From NCBI GenBank assembly GCA_027314605.1, contig DAHVAM010000002.1, positions 1-45,109 on the forward strand: DNA of 45,109 nucleotides. Direction: 5' to 3'. A program made the translations under genes and the position numbers. The notes under the pieces are model-generated. The model saw only the letters and a program-made list of their open reading frames with translations. It was not told the DNA's origin and did no database searches. Each line of letters starts with the position of its first letter. The stretch's first letter is position 1. The stretch is from Microcaldota archaeon. Lineage in GTDB: Archaea > Micrarchaeota > Micrarchaeia > Micrarchaeales > CABMGC01. This document shows positions 34,173-43,714 of the stretch, one piece after another.

Positions 34173-35948
34173 TCAGTCGGCAACCTTTGTCTTCTTCTGC
34201 TGGCCGAACATCTCAATTATCTCCTTTGTTGTCGTCGCATCCTCGGCGCTCTTGTCCTCCCTGATTCCTCCGCTGATTATCCTGGGGAATCTCAGCGCGT
34301 ATCCCGTCTCCTCGCCTTTTTCGTTCCTGCTCCTTCCGCACGTATGCATTGGCGACCTCGTTATCTCATCAGCATTCACTGTCACCACGTACCTCGGCTC
34401 CACCCAGAAGTGCGGCGCAATCAGCGAGTCCACGCGCGCAGGCTTTTTCGCGGCCTTTATCCTGTCGAGTATGCGCTTGAATTCCTTCATCTGGTCCTCG
34501 GTGAAGCCTGTCCCGATCCTTGTTATGGTCTCGAACATGTCCCTCTTGTCGTTGTACACTGCGGCAAGGAGCCCCCCGAAGCCGAACTCCACGCGCTGGC
34601 CCCTGCCGCTGTAATATCCGACAATCACCAGGTCTATGGAATCTGAGAGCTCGCTCTTGTAGCTCCTCTTCATCTTTATCCAGCTGAACTTTCTCGCCCC
34701 TGCTATGTATGGAGCGTGCAGGTCCTTCGCGACTATGCCTTCCAGCCCGTTTCCTATCGCTTCAGTGAAGTACATCTCCAACTCCTTCGGAGAGCTGGTG
34801 ATTATCATGTCAGAAGGCCTGATCAATCCCTCCTTTTCGACCATCGAGCTGAGTTTCTTCCTCCTTTCTTCGTAAGGCCTTTTCAGGTAGCTCTCTCCAT
34901 CGCAGTACATGAGATCGAACGCGAAAAGGACAACCGGGAGCTTCCTGCTAAGCTCCTCGACTCCGTGCTTCCTCTTCCTCTGGATGGTCTCCTGGAACGG
35001 GTAGAAAGTTCCTGATATCTCGTCGTACGCTATCGCCTCGCCCTCGAGTATCCCGTTCTCCCCCTTCATCTCGTCCAGCAGCGCCCTCGCTATGTCTGGG
35101 AACATCTCGGTCACGACCTCCAGGTTCCTGGAGAAGAGCCTCACCTCCTTTGTCTTCTTGTTGAAATGGGCCTGAACCCTCATTCCGTCATACTTGCTCT
35201 CAACAGCGCACTTTCCTCCCATCCTTTCCAATATGTCCTCTGCTGTGGGAAGCCTCTCAGCAAGCGCGGGCCTTATCGGGTTGAAAAGGGTGACTTCAAG
35301 GTTCTCTATCCCCTTCACTCCCTGCCTCGACAGCACGTCGGCAACCTTGCCGAGGTCGCTGCAGATGTTGTATGCCGCTTCCAGCTGCGGCTTTAGCGCC
35401 CTCTCGCCTGTAGCCATTTTTGACAGGGCTTCGAGTATGGTCGCGTCCCCGAGCCCCAGCCTCAGCTGCCCCAGGGCCAGCCTTGCGATGTATCTTGCTC
35501 CCAACGGGCTTGAGGAGGCTATCAGCGCAGCGAACAGCTTGATCTTCGTATCCTGGCTTCCCGGGCCGCCTGTCGCCGCGATCTTGCGCATGGTCTCATA
35601 GACGTCATTTATAGTATGCTTCTTGTGCTCCATGCGCCTGAGCCTTGTCGCTTTAGCCAGCTCCTCCGCGGCCAGCCCCATGTCCCCTCTCTTCCTGTAT
35701 CTCCTCGCGACCTCCGACTGTTCATATCCCGTCGCCATGCCTATGGCAGCCTCGGCGTATCTCTCCGCAATCCCCGTCTCAACTGCCTCAAACGGCGGAG
35801 CCAACCTTCCCTGTGTCATGTAGACAAGCTCCCTGATCTCGTCCTTGGAGCTATTCTTGAGAAGCTCAGTGAACACGTCTATCATCTCCAGCCTCGACGA
35901 GATTCCCTCAAGCTTCTCGTAGTAGGACGCGGCTTCGTCGAATAGCAA
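34173..35948 (-). CDS. lig: ATP-dependent DNA ligase
   Basis: Catalytic motif ESKYDGMRVQAHF, EGEAIAYDE, EGIVAKDLHAPYIAGARKFSWIKMKRSY. Confidence 0.95.
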   Translation of the reverse strand: MLFDEAASYYEKLEGISSRLEMIDVFTELLKNSSKDEIRELVYMTQGRLAPPFEAVETGIAERYAEAAIGMATGYEQSEVARRYRKRGDMGLAAEELAKATRLRRMEHKKHTINDVYETMRKIAATGGPGSQDTKIKLFAALIASSSPLGARYIARLALGQLRLGLGDATILEALSKMATGERALKPQLEAAYNICSDLGKVADVLSRQGVKGIENLEVTLFNPIRPALAERLPTAEDILERMGGKCAVESKYDGMRVQAHFNKKTKEVRLFSRNLEVVTEMFPDIARALLDEMKGENGILEGEAIAYDEISGTFYPFQETIQRKRKHGVEELSRKLPVVLFAFDLMYCDGESYLKRPYEERRKKLSSMVEKEGLIRPSDMIITSSPKELEMYFTEAIGNGLEGIVAKDLHAPYIAGARKFSWIKMKRSYKSELSDSIDLVIVGYYSGRGQRVEFGFGGLLAAVYNDKRDMFETITRIGTGFTEDQMKEFKRILDRIKAAKKPARVDSLIAPHFWVEPRYVVTVNADEITRSPMHTCGRSRNEKGEETGYALRFPRIISGGIREDKSAEDATTTKEIIEMFGQQKKTKVAD

Positions 35949-36116
35949 TCAAAAACCCGATATTATGATCATCTTGCTAATAGAACCTATATACTTTGGC
36001 ATGAGCTGCCCTGCGCACCCGTGCTCCTTCCCAAAAAACTGGGAATTATCTCGGAAATCATCCAAAGCTATATAATCTATTAAGTCCTGTATTGTTAGAT
36101 TGGTTAGGTCTGCCAT

Positions 36117-37313
36117 ATGGTCGATGGATCAGGAATCTTCACAAACATAGACGCATTCGTGAAGTATCTTAATGAACACGGGGAGACTGAGAGCACTGTC
36201 CTCGCGCAGAACATGGGGGTCAGCGAGAGGAACATCGAGGAATGGTCCAAGGTACTGGAGAACTCGAAGATGGCGAGGATAACCTACAAGCTAGGAAAGA
36301 TGTATGTAGCGCCGATATCGGCAGGAAGCGCAGGACCTGTGGAGACGAAGCAGATAGTCGAAGTCAAGAAGGCTGTGGTCGGGAGCGAGATCGGCGGTCA
36401 GATGGCTGACGTCAGCAGGCTCACCCAGCGCATAGAGGAGTTCAACAAGTACATAACTGCCAGCGAGAACGTCATCAACACGAATTCAGGGGCGATAAGG
36501 GATGCGCTTGGAAAGATATCCAAGCTGCAGGCCGACGCGGCAAAGAGCTATGAAGAGATAAAGGGCAAGAAGGCAGAGGTGGAGAAATTCTCCGGGGAGC
36601 TCGGCGCCATGATGGACACCCTCTCGGGAGCTTCTGCCCTGGGCACTGTGACAGAGAACAGGAAGAACTCCGTCGCGCTGATGGAGGACATGAAGACCAA
36701 GATACACAACTATGAAGACAGCCTCCACCTTCTGATCAAGAGCTACGAAAACGGGGTCAAGGAGGAGAGGAAGAACCTCCTAGAGTTCGTCAAGAACGCC
36801 ACCACTGAAATCGCCGCGCTGAGGGAGCTGCTCAAGGCGGAGGAGAACAACCTCAAAAAATTCGACAGCACCTACAAGAGCTACAGCAACGAGAGCGCCA
36901 AGGCCAAGCAGATGGTGGAGAAGAACAAGACAGAGATCATGGACGGCGCATCGCAGGCAAAGGCCGAAATGGACAGCATATTCCAGGCGGCTGACGCCGA
37001 ATGGAAAAAGCTCGACGTCATCTTCTCCAAGGCAAAGGAGGGCCTGACCGGATTCGAGGCAGTGCAGGGGGAGATAGAGCAGCTTAAGAAGGACATCGCC
37101 GAAACGGCGAGGGAAACAAGCGAGATAAAGGGACAGATAGAGCAGCTATCGCAGCAGATGAAGGGCGTCGAAGGCAGAAAGCCCGCCGACAGGCAGTCTG
37201 CTGTAGACGAGATAGATTCAGATTCGCGGCAGACATCGAAGAGGATAGCAAAGCAGGAGGAAAAGATAAACCAGATAAAGGAGAAGGTTGATGAATTAGC
37301 GAGCAAGAAGTGA
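36117..37313 (+). CDS. wHTH-like N-terminus plus long coiled-coil protein
   Basis: NIDAFVKYLNEHGETESTVLAQNMGVSERNIEEWSKVLE then about 300 aa of charged heptad-like sequence; 6 nt upstream of pilus ATPase. Confidence 0.7.
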   Translation: MVDGSGIFTNIDAFVKYLNEHGETESTVLAQNMGVSERNIEEWSKVLENSKMARITYKLGKMYVAPISAGSAGPVETKQIVEVKKAVVGSEIGGQMADVSRLTQRIEEFNKYITASENVINTNSGAIRDALGKISKLQADAAKSYEEIKGKKAEVEKFSGELGAMMDTLSGASALGTVTENRKNSVALMEDMKTKIHNYEDSLHLLIKSYENGVKEERKNLLEFVKNATTEIAALRELLKAEENNLKKFDSTYKSYSNESAKAKQMVEKNKTEIMDGASQAKAEMDSIFQAADAEWKKLDVIFSKAKEGLTGFEAVQGEIEQLKKDIAETARETSEIKGQIEQLSQQMKGVEGRKPADRQSAVDEIDSDSRQTSKRIAKQEEKINQIKEKVDELASKK

Positions 37314-37319
37314 TGTTGG

Positions 37320-38831
37320 ATGGCGGACGCTGAGGTCACAAAAAAGAGATATGATTCGTACGGGCTCAATGCACATGGCCTCAATGTAACAGTGAACATC
37401 GAGGACAGCGGAGACTTTGTGCCGCTGTACTCCGTCAATTTCCCGGAGCTTGGCGAAGCTACAAGAACCCTGCTCCTCTCACTCAGGCAGGAATTGCTCG
37501 CAATCGTGCCCATCGATACGAGGAGGGTGGAGGACGAGCAGTACATGAAAGAGCTTATAGAGAAGTACACTGCCGCAGCCAACCTGATGATCGACAGATA
37601 TCTTCCGGGAACATCCGCTGAGCCGATGAGCATACTCATCGCATACCTGATAAACGCCATGCTTGGCCTCGGCGACCTCGAGCCTCTCCTCGCAGACGAC
37701 CATCTCGAGGAGATTGCGGTTAACGATGCCAAGAACCCTGTCTGGGTCTTCCACACCAAGTACCAGTGGTGCAAGACAAACATAACCATGAAAAACGAGA
37801 ACGCCATCTACGACATCGCGGAGCAGATCGGAAGGAGGGTGGGAAGGAGCGTAACTAACCTGGCGCCGCTCATGGACGCTGAGCTGCCCGACGGATCAAG
37901 AGTCAACGCGACTCTCTTCCCGATCTCGCAGAAGGGCAACACTCTGACAATAAGGAAATTCGCTGAAAACCCGTGGACTATGCCTGCCCTGATCGCAAAC
38001 GGCACAGTCTCTGCGGATCTCGCAGCGCTGATATGGCTCTGCATACAGAACGAGATAAGCCTAATAATCTCCGGAGGGACAGCCAGCGGCAAGACCAGCT
38101 TCCTCAACGCGATGAGTATATTCATGCCTGCAAACCACAGGATAATATCCGTGGAGGAAACAAAGGAACTCAGGCTTCCCAGGTTCCTGCACTGGGTGCC
38201 GATGCTTACCAGGCAGTCGAATCCCGAGGGGAAGGGGGAGATAACTCTTTACGACCTTATGATAAACGCGCTGAGGCAGAGGCCTGACATAATGCTTGTC
38301 GGGGAAATCAGGGTAAAGAAGGACGCCGAGACCCTCTTCGAGGCGGTGCACACGGGCCACGCGGTCTACGGCACGGTTCACGCAGACAACGCAGAGGACA
38401 CTATAGTCAGGATGACCAATCCTCCCATCGACATACCCAAGATAATGCTGAACTCGCTCGGAGCCATAGTCACGCTTTTCAGGCACAGAAGGCTCGGGAT
38501 AAGGCGTGTGCTCGAGTTCGGAGAGATGCTTTCAGTTGGAGACATCACTGTCACCGACAGGTGGGACATGAGATCAGACACATTCATACAGCTCAACGCT
38601 CTTTCTAGGCTTGTAGACACGATATCGCTATACGGTGGCTACACCAGAAACGAGATAAAGTCTGACATAGCGGAAAAAGTCAAGATACTGAACTGGATGG
38701 TCAAGAACAAGATTCTCGACGTAGAGGCTTCAGGCGCGGTGGTGGCCAACTACTACAAGGACCAGTCAAAGATAGAGAAGCTTGCCAGCGATGACGTTCC
38801 TTTCAACAAGGACCTTATCTGGGGCTTGTGA
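37320..38831 (+). CDS. Type II/IV secretion system (archaeal pilus/TadA-like) ATPase
   Basis: LIISGGTASGKTSFLNAM Walker A, DIMLVGEIRVKKDAETLFEAVHTGHAVYGTVHADNAEDTIVRM. Confidence 0.95.
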   Translation: MADAEVTKKRYDSYGLNAHGLNVTVNIEDSGDFVPLYSVNFPELGEATRTLLLSLRQELLAIVPIDTRRVEDEQYMKELIEKYTAAANLMIDRYLPGTSAEPMSILIAYLINAMLGLGDLEPLLADDHLEEIAVNDAKNPVWVFHTKYQWCKTNITMKNENAIYDIAEQIGRRVGRSVTNLAPLMDAELPDGSRVNATLFPISQKGNTLTIRKFAENPWTMPALIANGTVSADLAALIWLCIQNEISLIISGGTASGKTSFLNAMSIFMPANHRIISVEETKELRLPRFLHWVPMLTRQSNPEGKGEITLYDLMINALRQRPDIMLVGEIRVKKDAETLFEAVHTGHAVYGTVHADNAEDTIVRMTNPPIDIPKIMLNSLGAIVTLFRHRRLGIRRVLEFGEMLSVGDITVTDRWDMRSDTFIQLNALSRLVDTISLYGGYTRNEIKSDIAEKVKILNWMVKNKILDVEASGAVVANYYKDQSKIEKLASDDVPFNKDLIWGL

Positions 38832-39601
38832 TGGCCGATCCTTACGACGAAGCGGTGCAGAAGATAGCTGCGGCCGAAAAACCCGGGACGGAGAAGCCAG
38901 CAACGAGCATAAACATCGGGGAAGCGCTGTCAGGCAAGGAAAGCTTTGTCATGAGCGCAGACTACAGCGAGGTCGCCTCGAAGATAAACAAGATAGTGCT
39001 CAAGAACATACAGGCAGCGCAGCCTACAGCCGGCATGCCGCTGCAGGAGGCAGTCCAGTACGAAGCGAAGAAGCAGCTAAACGTCGGGATGCAGAGCGCG
39101 GAGAAGGGCTTCTCGGCCCTCAAAGGGATAGGCAAGGGGCTCTCATCGTTCAGGATACAGGTGCCTGGCAGAGAAATACAGGCTGCATCTGCCGCAGCGC
39201 CTGAATCTGTTGCCGCTCCGGACGCCGTTCAGTATGTTGCCACTGAAGCGAAACCACTGCAGAAGGCCATGGCGCCGCATCTGGATTTGGGGAGACTGTT
39301 CGGAAGCATAGGGAAGGAGATAGACAAGGTTGTCGTAAAGGCGCCGCCAAGGAAGGCCGGCGACCCGGAGAGGATCGCCAAGCTGTCAGTGCCTGACCAG
39401 ATAGCCGAGCTCGAGAAGATAAGCCTCGAGGTTTATGAAAAGAAGATGAACGAAGAGGAGCTAGGGAAGTCGAGAAAGGAGCTGCTGGCGCTGCTTAACG
39501 CGACCAAGAACGAGAATCTGGCGAACATAAGCGAGTTCGAGAGGAATCTGATAACCCTCAGGAACGACCGCCTCAAGGAGGCACTCTCGCTGACAGGCTA
39601 G
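38831..39601 (+). CDS. Hypothetical protein in pilus locus
   Basis: ATG overlaps ATPase stop; charged/coiled C-terminal half. Confidence 0.65.
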   Translation: MADPYDEAVQKIAAAEKPGTEKPATSINIGEALSGKESFVMSADYSEVASKINKIVLKNIQAAQPTAGMPLQEAVQYEAKKQLNVGMQSAEKGFSALKGIGKGLSSFRIQVPGREIQAASAAAPESVAAPDAVQYVATEAKPLQKAMAPHLDLGRLFGSIGKEIDKVVVKAPPRKAGDPERIAKLSVPDQIAELEKISLEVYEKKMNEEELGKSRKELLALLNATKNENLANISEFERNLITLRNDRLKEALSLTG

Positions 39602-39695
39602 GGACTTTGCAAATCATAAGTCCTAACTTTTCATGTACAGGCACTCAAGCTTAGTAATTTAATAATAACGGTTTTATCTAATTTAGGCGATTAAA

Positions 39696-41021
39696 ATGGC
39701 GGAAGGCATGGATGGCACTGCTACACCTGGCCCAGCGCCAGCAGCGCCGCAGGTGCAACAGCAGCCGCAGTTCACCAAGAGGAAACAGTTTCTTGGGTTC
39801 AAGATCAGGTCAAAGCCGATAAATCCTCAGGCAGGGCCGAAGCAGGCATCGCCCAAGAAGGAACAAAAATCCTCAGGCCCCAGGCTAAGGAGACCCGAGC
39901 CGTTAGAATGGATAGTCTCTCTGGCGATAGCTGCGGCTGTCGCCGTGGTCACAAGGGACTACGGGTTTTCAGTCATTCAGGGAGCTGTTGCGACTGTTGC
40001 GACATACGTAGTGATCTTCAGTGGCTTTGCGGCATACGAGGCCAGCATGGCGCAAGCACACAGGAAACAGGCGGAGCTGATATCGGTGCTGACTGGAAAG
40101 AAGGCTCCTGCGCAGGCCGCGCCCGCCGCCTCGGCGAAGCCGCCAAAGGCAACCGCAAGGCCAGTAATCAGAGAGGCCGGCGAGAAGAGAGGCCCGCTTG
40201 CGAACTACATCAACTCGATCATAAAGGGGAGAAGAAACCTTGAGAGTGATCTGAGGGGAGTGGATATAAGGAAGAGCCCGTATGAATTCGTAAAGTCGAT
40301 GATGGTCTATGCGCTTGTGATGGCCGTGGCCGTCACGCTGATGATAGTAGTGCTGCTAGAGCACTTTGCCGTCGAGCCGCAACTGCTCATCCTGGCTCCG
40401 GCGATGGGGTTTGCAATCTACATGGCGATGTTCAACAGGTTCCTCATGTTCCCTGCCCAGAAGAATAAGGTAATAGGCAAGAACGTTGAGAGGGACATCC
40501 TCTTCGCCGCAAGGGACGTCGTCATAGGCATGCGATCCGGAATGCCACTATACAATGCAATAACCGCAGTCAGCACAGGCTACGGCGACACGAGCAAGGA
40601 ATTCAGCAGGATAGTGGAGCTTGTGCAGTTGGGCATGCCAATAGAGCAGGCGATGGAAGAGACCAGCGCGAAGAGCGAGTCGAAGACCTTCAAGAGGCTG
40701 ATGCTCCAGGCGAGCGTGAGCATAAAGGCAGGAGTCGACGTTACAGGAGCCCTGCAGGACGTGGTCGACGACGTCGCTCAGGAAAGGATCATAGACCTTA
40801 GGAGATACGGCCAGAAGCTAAACGCCCTCGCCATGTTCTACATGCTCTTCGGAGTCATATTCCCGAGCATGGGGATAGCTGTAGCAACCATAATGTCAAC
40901 CTTCATAAACATCTTCCCTGTGACATATGTGGTCCTTGTGCTCGCGCTGATATTCATAGCATTCGTACAGCTCGTACTGCTCAACATAATGAGGACATCG
41001 AGGCCGGTATTTACATTGTAG
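39696..41021 (+). CDS. TadC/FlaJ-like (T2SSF) pilus membrane platform protein 1
   Basis: ARDVVIGMRSGMPLYNAITAVSTGYGDTSKEFSRIVELVQLGMPIEQAMEE; flanking TMs. Confidence 0.88.
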   Translation: MAEGMDGTATPGPAPAAPQVQQQPQFTKRKQFLGFKIRSKPINPQAGPKQASPKKEQKSSGPRLRRPEPLEWIVSLAIAAAVAVVTRDYGFSVIQGAVATVATYVVIFSGFAAYEASMAQAHRKQAELISVLTGKKAPAQAAPAASAKPPKATARPVIREAGEKRGPLANYINSIIKGRRNLESDLRGVDIRKSPYEFVKSMMVYALVMAVAVTLMIVVLLEHFAVEPQLLILAPAMGFAIYMAMFNRFLMFPAQKNKVIGKNVERDILFAARDVVIGMRSGMPLYNAITAVSTGYGDTSKEFSRIVELVQLGMPIEQAMEETSAKSESKTFKRLMLQASVSIKAGVDVTGALQDVVDDVAQERIIDLRRYGQKLNALAMFYMLFGVIFPSMGIAVATIMSTFINIFPVTYVVLVLALIFIAFVQLVLLNIMRTSRPVFTL

Positions 41022-41028
41022 TGATTAG

Positions 41029-42024
41029 ATGGCGATGAATTTCGAGAGGCTTGTATCAAGGGGCGTTGCAAAGTTCCTGTCAGATGAGTTGGATCTCTCT
41101 GGGCTTAAGATGAGTGTCAACGGGCTGATCGAGATAGGCATCTTCGCCGGATTCGCGCTCTTCGTACTTGTGACGGCGCTAGTCTTCCTTTATCTAAAGC
41201 TTAACATCGTGTTCGCGGCCCTCGGAGGCGTCGCCGCCGCTGTGGTCCTGCTGGTGGCTCTCTATGCGTTCCTCGAATTCAACATCGACAAGAGAAAGAC
41301 CTTCGTCGAGGCCATACTGCCTGATTACATACAGCTGACTGCTGCGAACATGAGGAGCGGGATATCGCTCGACAAGGCCATGATGGCCGCAGCGCGTCCC
41401 GAGTTCAAGTACTTCACCGATGACATAATGCTCATGGACAAGCAGATATACGCAGGCGAGACGATGCAGAACGCGCTTGTCAGGCTGGGGCAGAAGTACA
41501 GGTCAAGGCAACTGCAGCACATGATGCGCATGGTAAACGAGTCCATCAGATACGGGGGGAGCATGAACGACCTGCTGAAGCAGATCGCAAAGGACCTGAG
41601 GAACCAGGCGATGATCCAGAAGGAGATATCCGGGCAATTGTTCCTCTATACCATATTCATAACCTTCGCGGTGCTGATAGGCGCACCGTCTCTCTACGCC
41701 CTGACTAATAAGATGATAAATGTAACTGATGCTGTCTGGGCAGGCATCCTCAGGACCAACCCGTCCGGCCTTCCTTCAACCGGAGTGGCATTCATCAGGC
41801 CCAGCCCTCCGAAGATTACCTCCTCGGAGTATTACAACTTCTCGATCATAGCCGTGCTGATGATAACCTCGCTAGGCGCTCTAATAGTCTCAGCGATCTC
41901 GAACGGCTCGGTGCTCAAGGGCATAAAGTATCTGCCCCTGTTCATAATCGTCGGACTCGCTGTCTTCTTCATAGTCTCGATAGTGATATCCAGCGTCTTC
42001 TCCTCAGTGGGAACGGGGCTGTAA
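41029..42024 (+). CDS. TadC/FlaJ-like (T2SSF) pilus membrane platform protein 2
   Basis: LPDYIQLTAANMRSGISLDKAMMAAARPEF...MRMVNESIRYGGSMNDLLKQIA; TMs at both ends. Confidence 0.9.
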   Translation: MAMNFERLVSRGVAKFLSDELDLSGLKMSVNGLIEIGIFAGFALFVLVTALVFLYLKLNIVFAALGGVAAAVVLLVALYAFLEFNIDKRKTFVEAILPDYIQLTAANMRSGISLDKAMMAAARPEFKYFTDDIMLMDKQIYAGETMQNALVRLGQKYRSRQLQHMMRMVNESIRYGGSMNDLLKQIAKDLRNQAMIQKEISGQLFLYTIFITFAVLIGAPSLYALTNKMINVTDAVWAGILRTNPSGLPSTGVAFIRPSPPKITSSEYYNFSIIAVLMITSLGALIVSAISNGSVLKGIKYLPLFIIVGLAVFFIVSIVISSVFSSVGTGL

Positions 42025-42030
42025 CGACTG

Positions 42031-42570
42031 TCACTCGATGCCGAGGCTGCTGTTTGACCAGAGCTGTATCTGGACCTGGACTGGCTGTCCGTTCAGGACT
42101 GCAGGTATCATAGTCGCCTGGTCGGTGGTTATGTTCTCGCCTGCAGGGTTTATTCCTATGGCGTCGTTGTTTCCCCCTCCTGTTATCGTGATGTAATAAT
42201 CGTACGATACGCCTAGCGCCGGCTTGACATCCTGGTAGTTTGCCTTAGACATATTGAGAAGCGCGCCGACCTTCGACTGCGAAAGAGCGCCTGACGTTCC
42301 GTTCCCCAGCCCTATGCTGAGGTTAGCCCACGTGCCAGGCGAGCCTAGTTGCATGGCATTGTTCCAGTTCGGCGGGCTCCCTGTTGAGAGAATCTGTGTG
42401 CCTAGGCTTTGAAGCTGCGCCTGCATGTGCTGGAGGTTTGCGCCATACGACAGGGAATAGGATCCGCTCACGTTTATCCAGACGAACGTCAGTATGACTA
42501 TGGCAAAGATGAAGATTATTATCGCGAACACGATGTCGAAAGACCAGAACTGCGCCTTCATCCAATGCAC
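42031..42570 (-). CDS. Pilin-like secreted protein with N-terminal hydrophobic helix
   Basis: KAQFWSFDIVFAIIIFIFAIVILTFVWI N-terminus, adjacent to pilus genes. Confidence 0.65.
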   Translation of the reverse strand: MHWMKAQFWSFDIVFAIIIFIFAIVILTFVWINVSGSYSLSYGANLQHMQAQLQSLGTQILSTGSPPNWNNAMQLGSPGTWANLSIGLGNGTSGALSQSKVGALLNMSKANYQDVKPALGVSYDYYITITGGGNNDAIGINPAGENITTDQATMIPAVLNGQPVQVQIQLWSNSSLGIE

Positions 42571-42591
42571 AGAATTAGATACCTAGGAAGC

Positions 42592-42903
42592 CTATTTAGA
42601 CCTATACCTGCGCCTTTGCCCAGCGATAAGCCTTGAACGCATCCTTGCTATCCTTCTCCTTGCAATTATTATCCATAGCCCGGAAACAAGGGCGAGAAGC
42701 CCTACGGCAAGCAGCCCTGGAGATCCCGCCGGGCAGCGGCAGATGGCAAGCGCCCCTTCTGCCGAAGTCCCTACGGGGATATTCGGACATGAGCATATGC
42801 TCCTTGCGCCCTGATACAGGTACAGGAGGAACGAGAGAGCACCGGCAAGCACCCATCCGCTTCCAGCTGCGGCTATGCCTTTCTCACCTGAGCGTATTGC
42901 CAT
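42592..42903 (-). CDS. Small two-TM protein with CxCP motifs
   Basis: CSCPNIP and CRCPAGSP between two hydrophobic segments; overlaps upstream CDS by 20 nt. Confidence 0.5.
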   Translation of the reverse strand: MAIRSGEKGIAAAGSGWVLAGALSFLLYLYQGARSICSCPNIPVGTSAEGALAICRCPAGSPGLLAVGLLALVSGLWIIIARRRIARMRSRLIAGQRRRYRSK

Positions 42904-43702
42904 TGACTATCACCCCCGGTGTCTGGTACGGTATCCTGCCCTGGAAGAAATTGCCCACAGCTATGAACTGGTTCTGGTTTGATGATGTGACCTCTAGGAC
43001 ATCCGAGACCACGCTCACAGTCACGCTCTTGCACAGGAGGCCTGTCATGTTTATGCTGGCGAAGGAGAACGAGCCGAGCGTATTGGCGTTGGGAACCTGG
43101 AGGGTGTCGTAGTGATTCACTACGATGGGATTGTTGTTTAGGAGTATTTCGACGTAGAGCTGGCTGCTAGGCGGCGAGGTTATCTGGAAGTTGAGATAAG
43201 GCTCGACAACGACGAAGCTGGACGAGAGGGTTCCCGGTGTCATCTGCCTGCCCTGCGAATACGTCGTGGCCGCAAAGTTTCCGAAGTAGCCGTTCCATGG
43301 GTGCTGGTAGTATACGCCGTTGTAGTTCGCCCAGCTAAGGTTCAGAGGCGCGCTCCCGAATCCTGACCCGGTGGTCTGCCAGGCAAAGTATGTTCCCGTG
43401 CTGAAATTTCCGTTCCCGACCCAGACGAAATCATTGCTCGGAACGCAGTACGTGCTAAGATTATGCGAGGTCTGGTTCGCCTTTGGCGGAGGGCTTGGAA
43501 GCGGCAACTGCGTTGATGGGGGCGATAGGTTGGAAGAGCCTCCAGAGGCGCTCCTGTTCTGCGTGGCGTTTCCCGCCTTCGGCTTTGACGGCTTCGAGCC
43601 TGCGTTGAGATATAGGATCGCAGCCGCGACTACTACGACGATCAGTACAAGAAGCGCAATTCTAGGGATACCTTCCATCTCCATGAAAGGATTACGATGC
43701 AA
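42884..43702 (-). CDS. Membrane-anchored extracellular hypothetical protein
   Basis: N-terminal TM IALLVLIVVVVAAAILYL then Ser/Pro/Asn-rich linker and extracellular domain. Confidence 0.65.
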   Translation of the reverse strand: MHRNPFMEMEGIPRIALLVLIVVVVAAAILYLNAGSKPSKPKAGNATQNRSASGGSSNLSPPSTQLPLPSPPPKANQTSHNLSTYCVPSNDFVWVGNGNFSTGTYFAWQTTGSGFGSAPLNLSWANYNGVYYQHPWNGYFGNFAATTYSQGRQMTPGTLSSSFVVVEPYLNFQITSPPSSQLYVEILLNNNPIVVNHYDTLQVPNANTLGSFSFASINMTGLLCKSVTVSVVSDVLEVTSSNQNQFIAVGNFFQGRIPYQTPGVIVNGNTLR

Positions 43703-43714
43703 TTATTTTTAGAC

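Noticed and set aside
36881-37807. 308-aa minus-strand ORF opposite coiled-coil and ATPase genes
   Set aside because: Ser/Phe-rich antisense reading frame typical of GC-biased third positions; crosses a gene boundary.
39602-39623. GGACTT...AAGTCC inverted repeat before the TadC-like gene as a terminator
   Set aside because: Six-bp stem with a 10-nt loop is too weak to call; internal to a probable operon.
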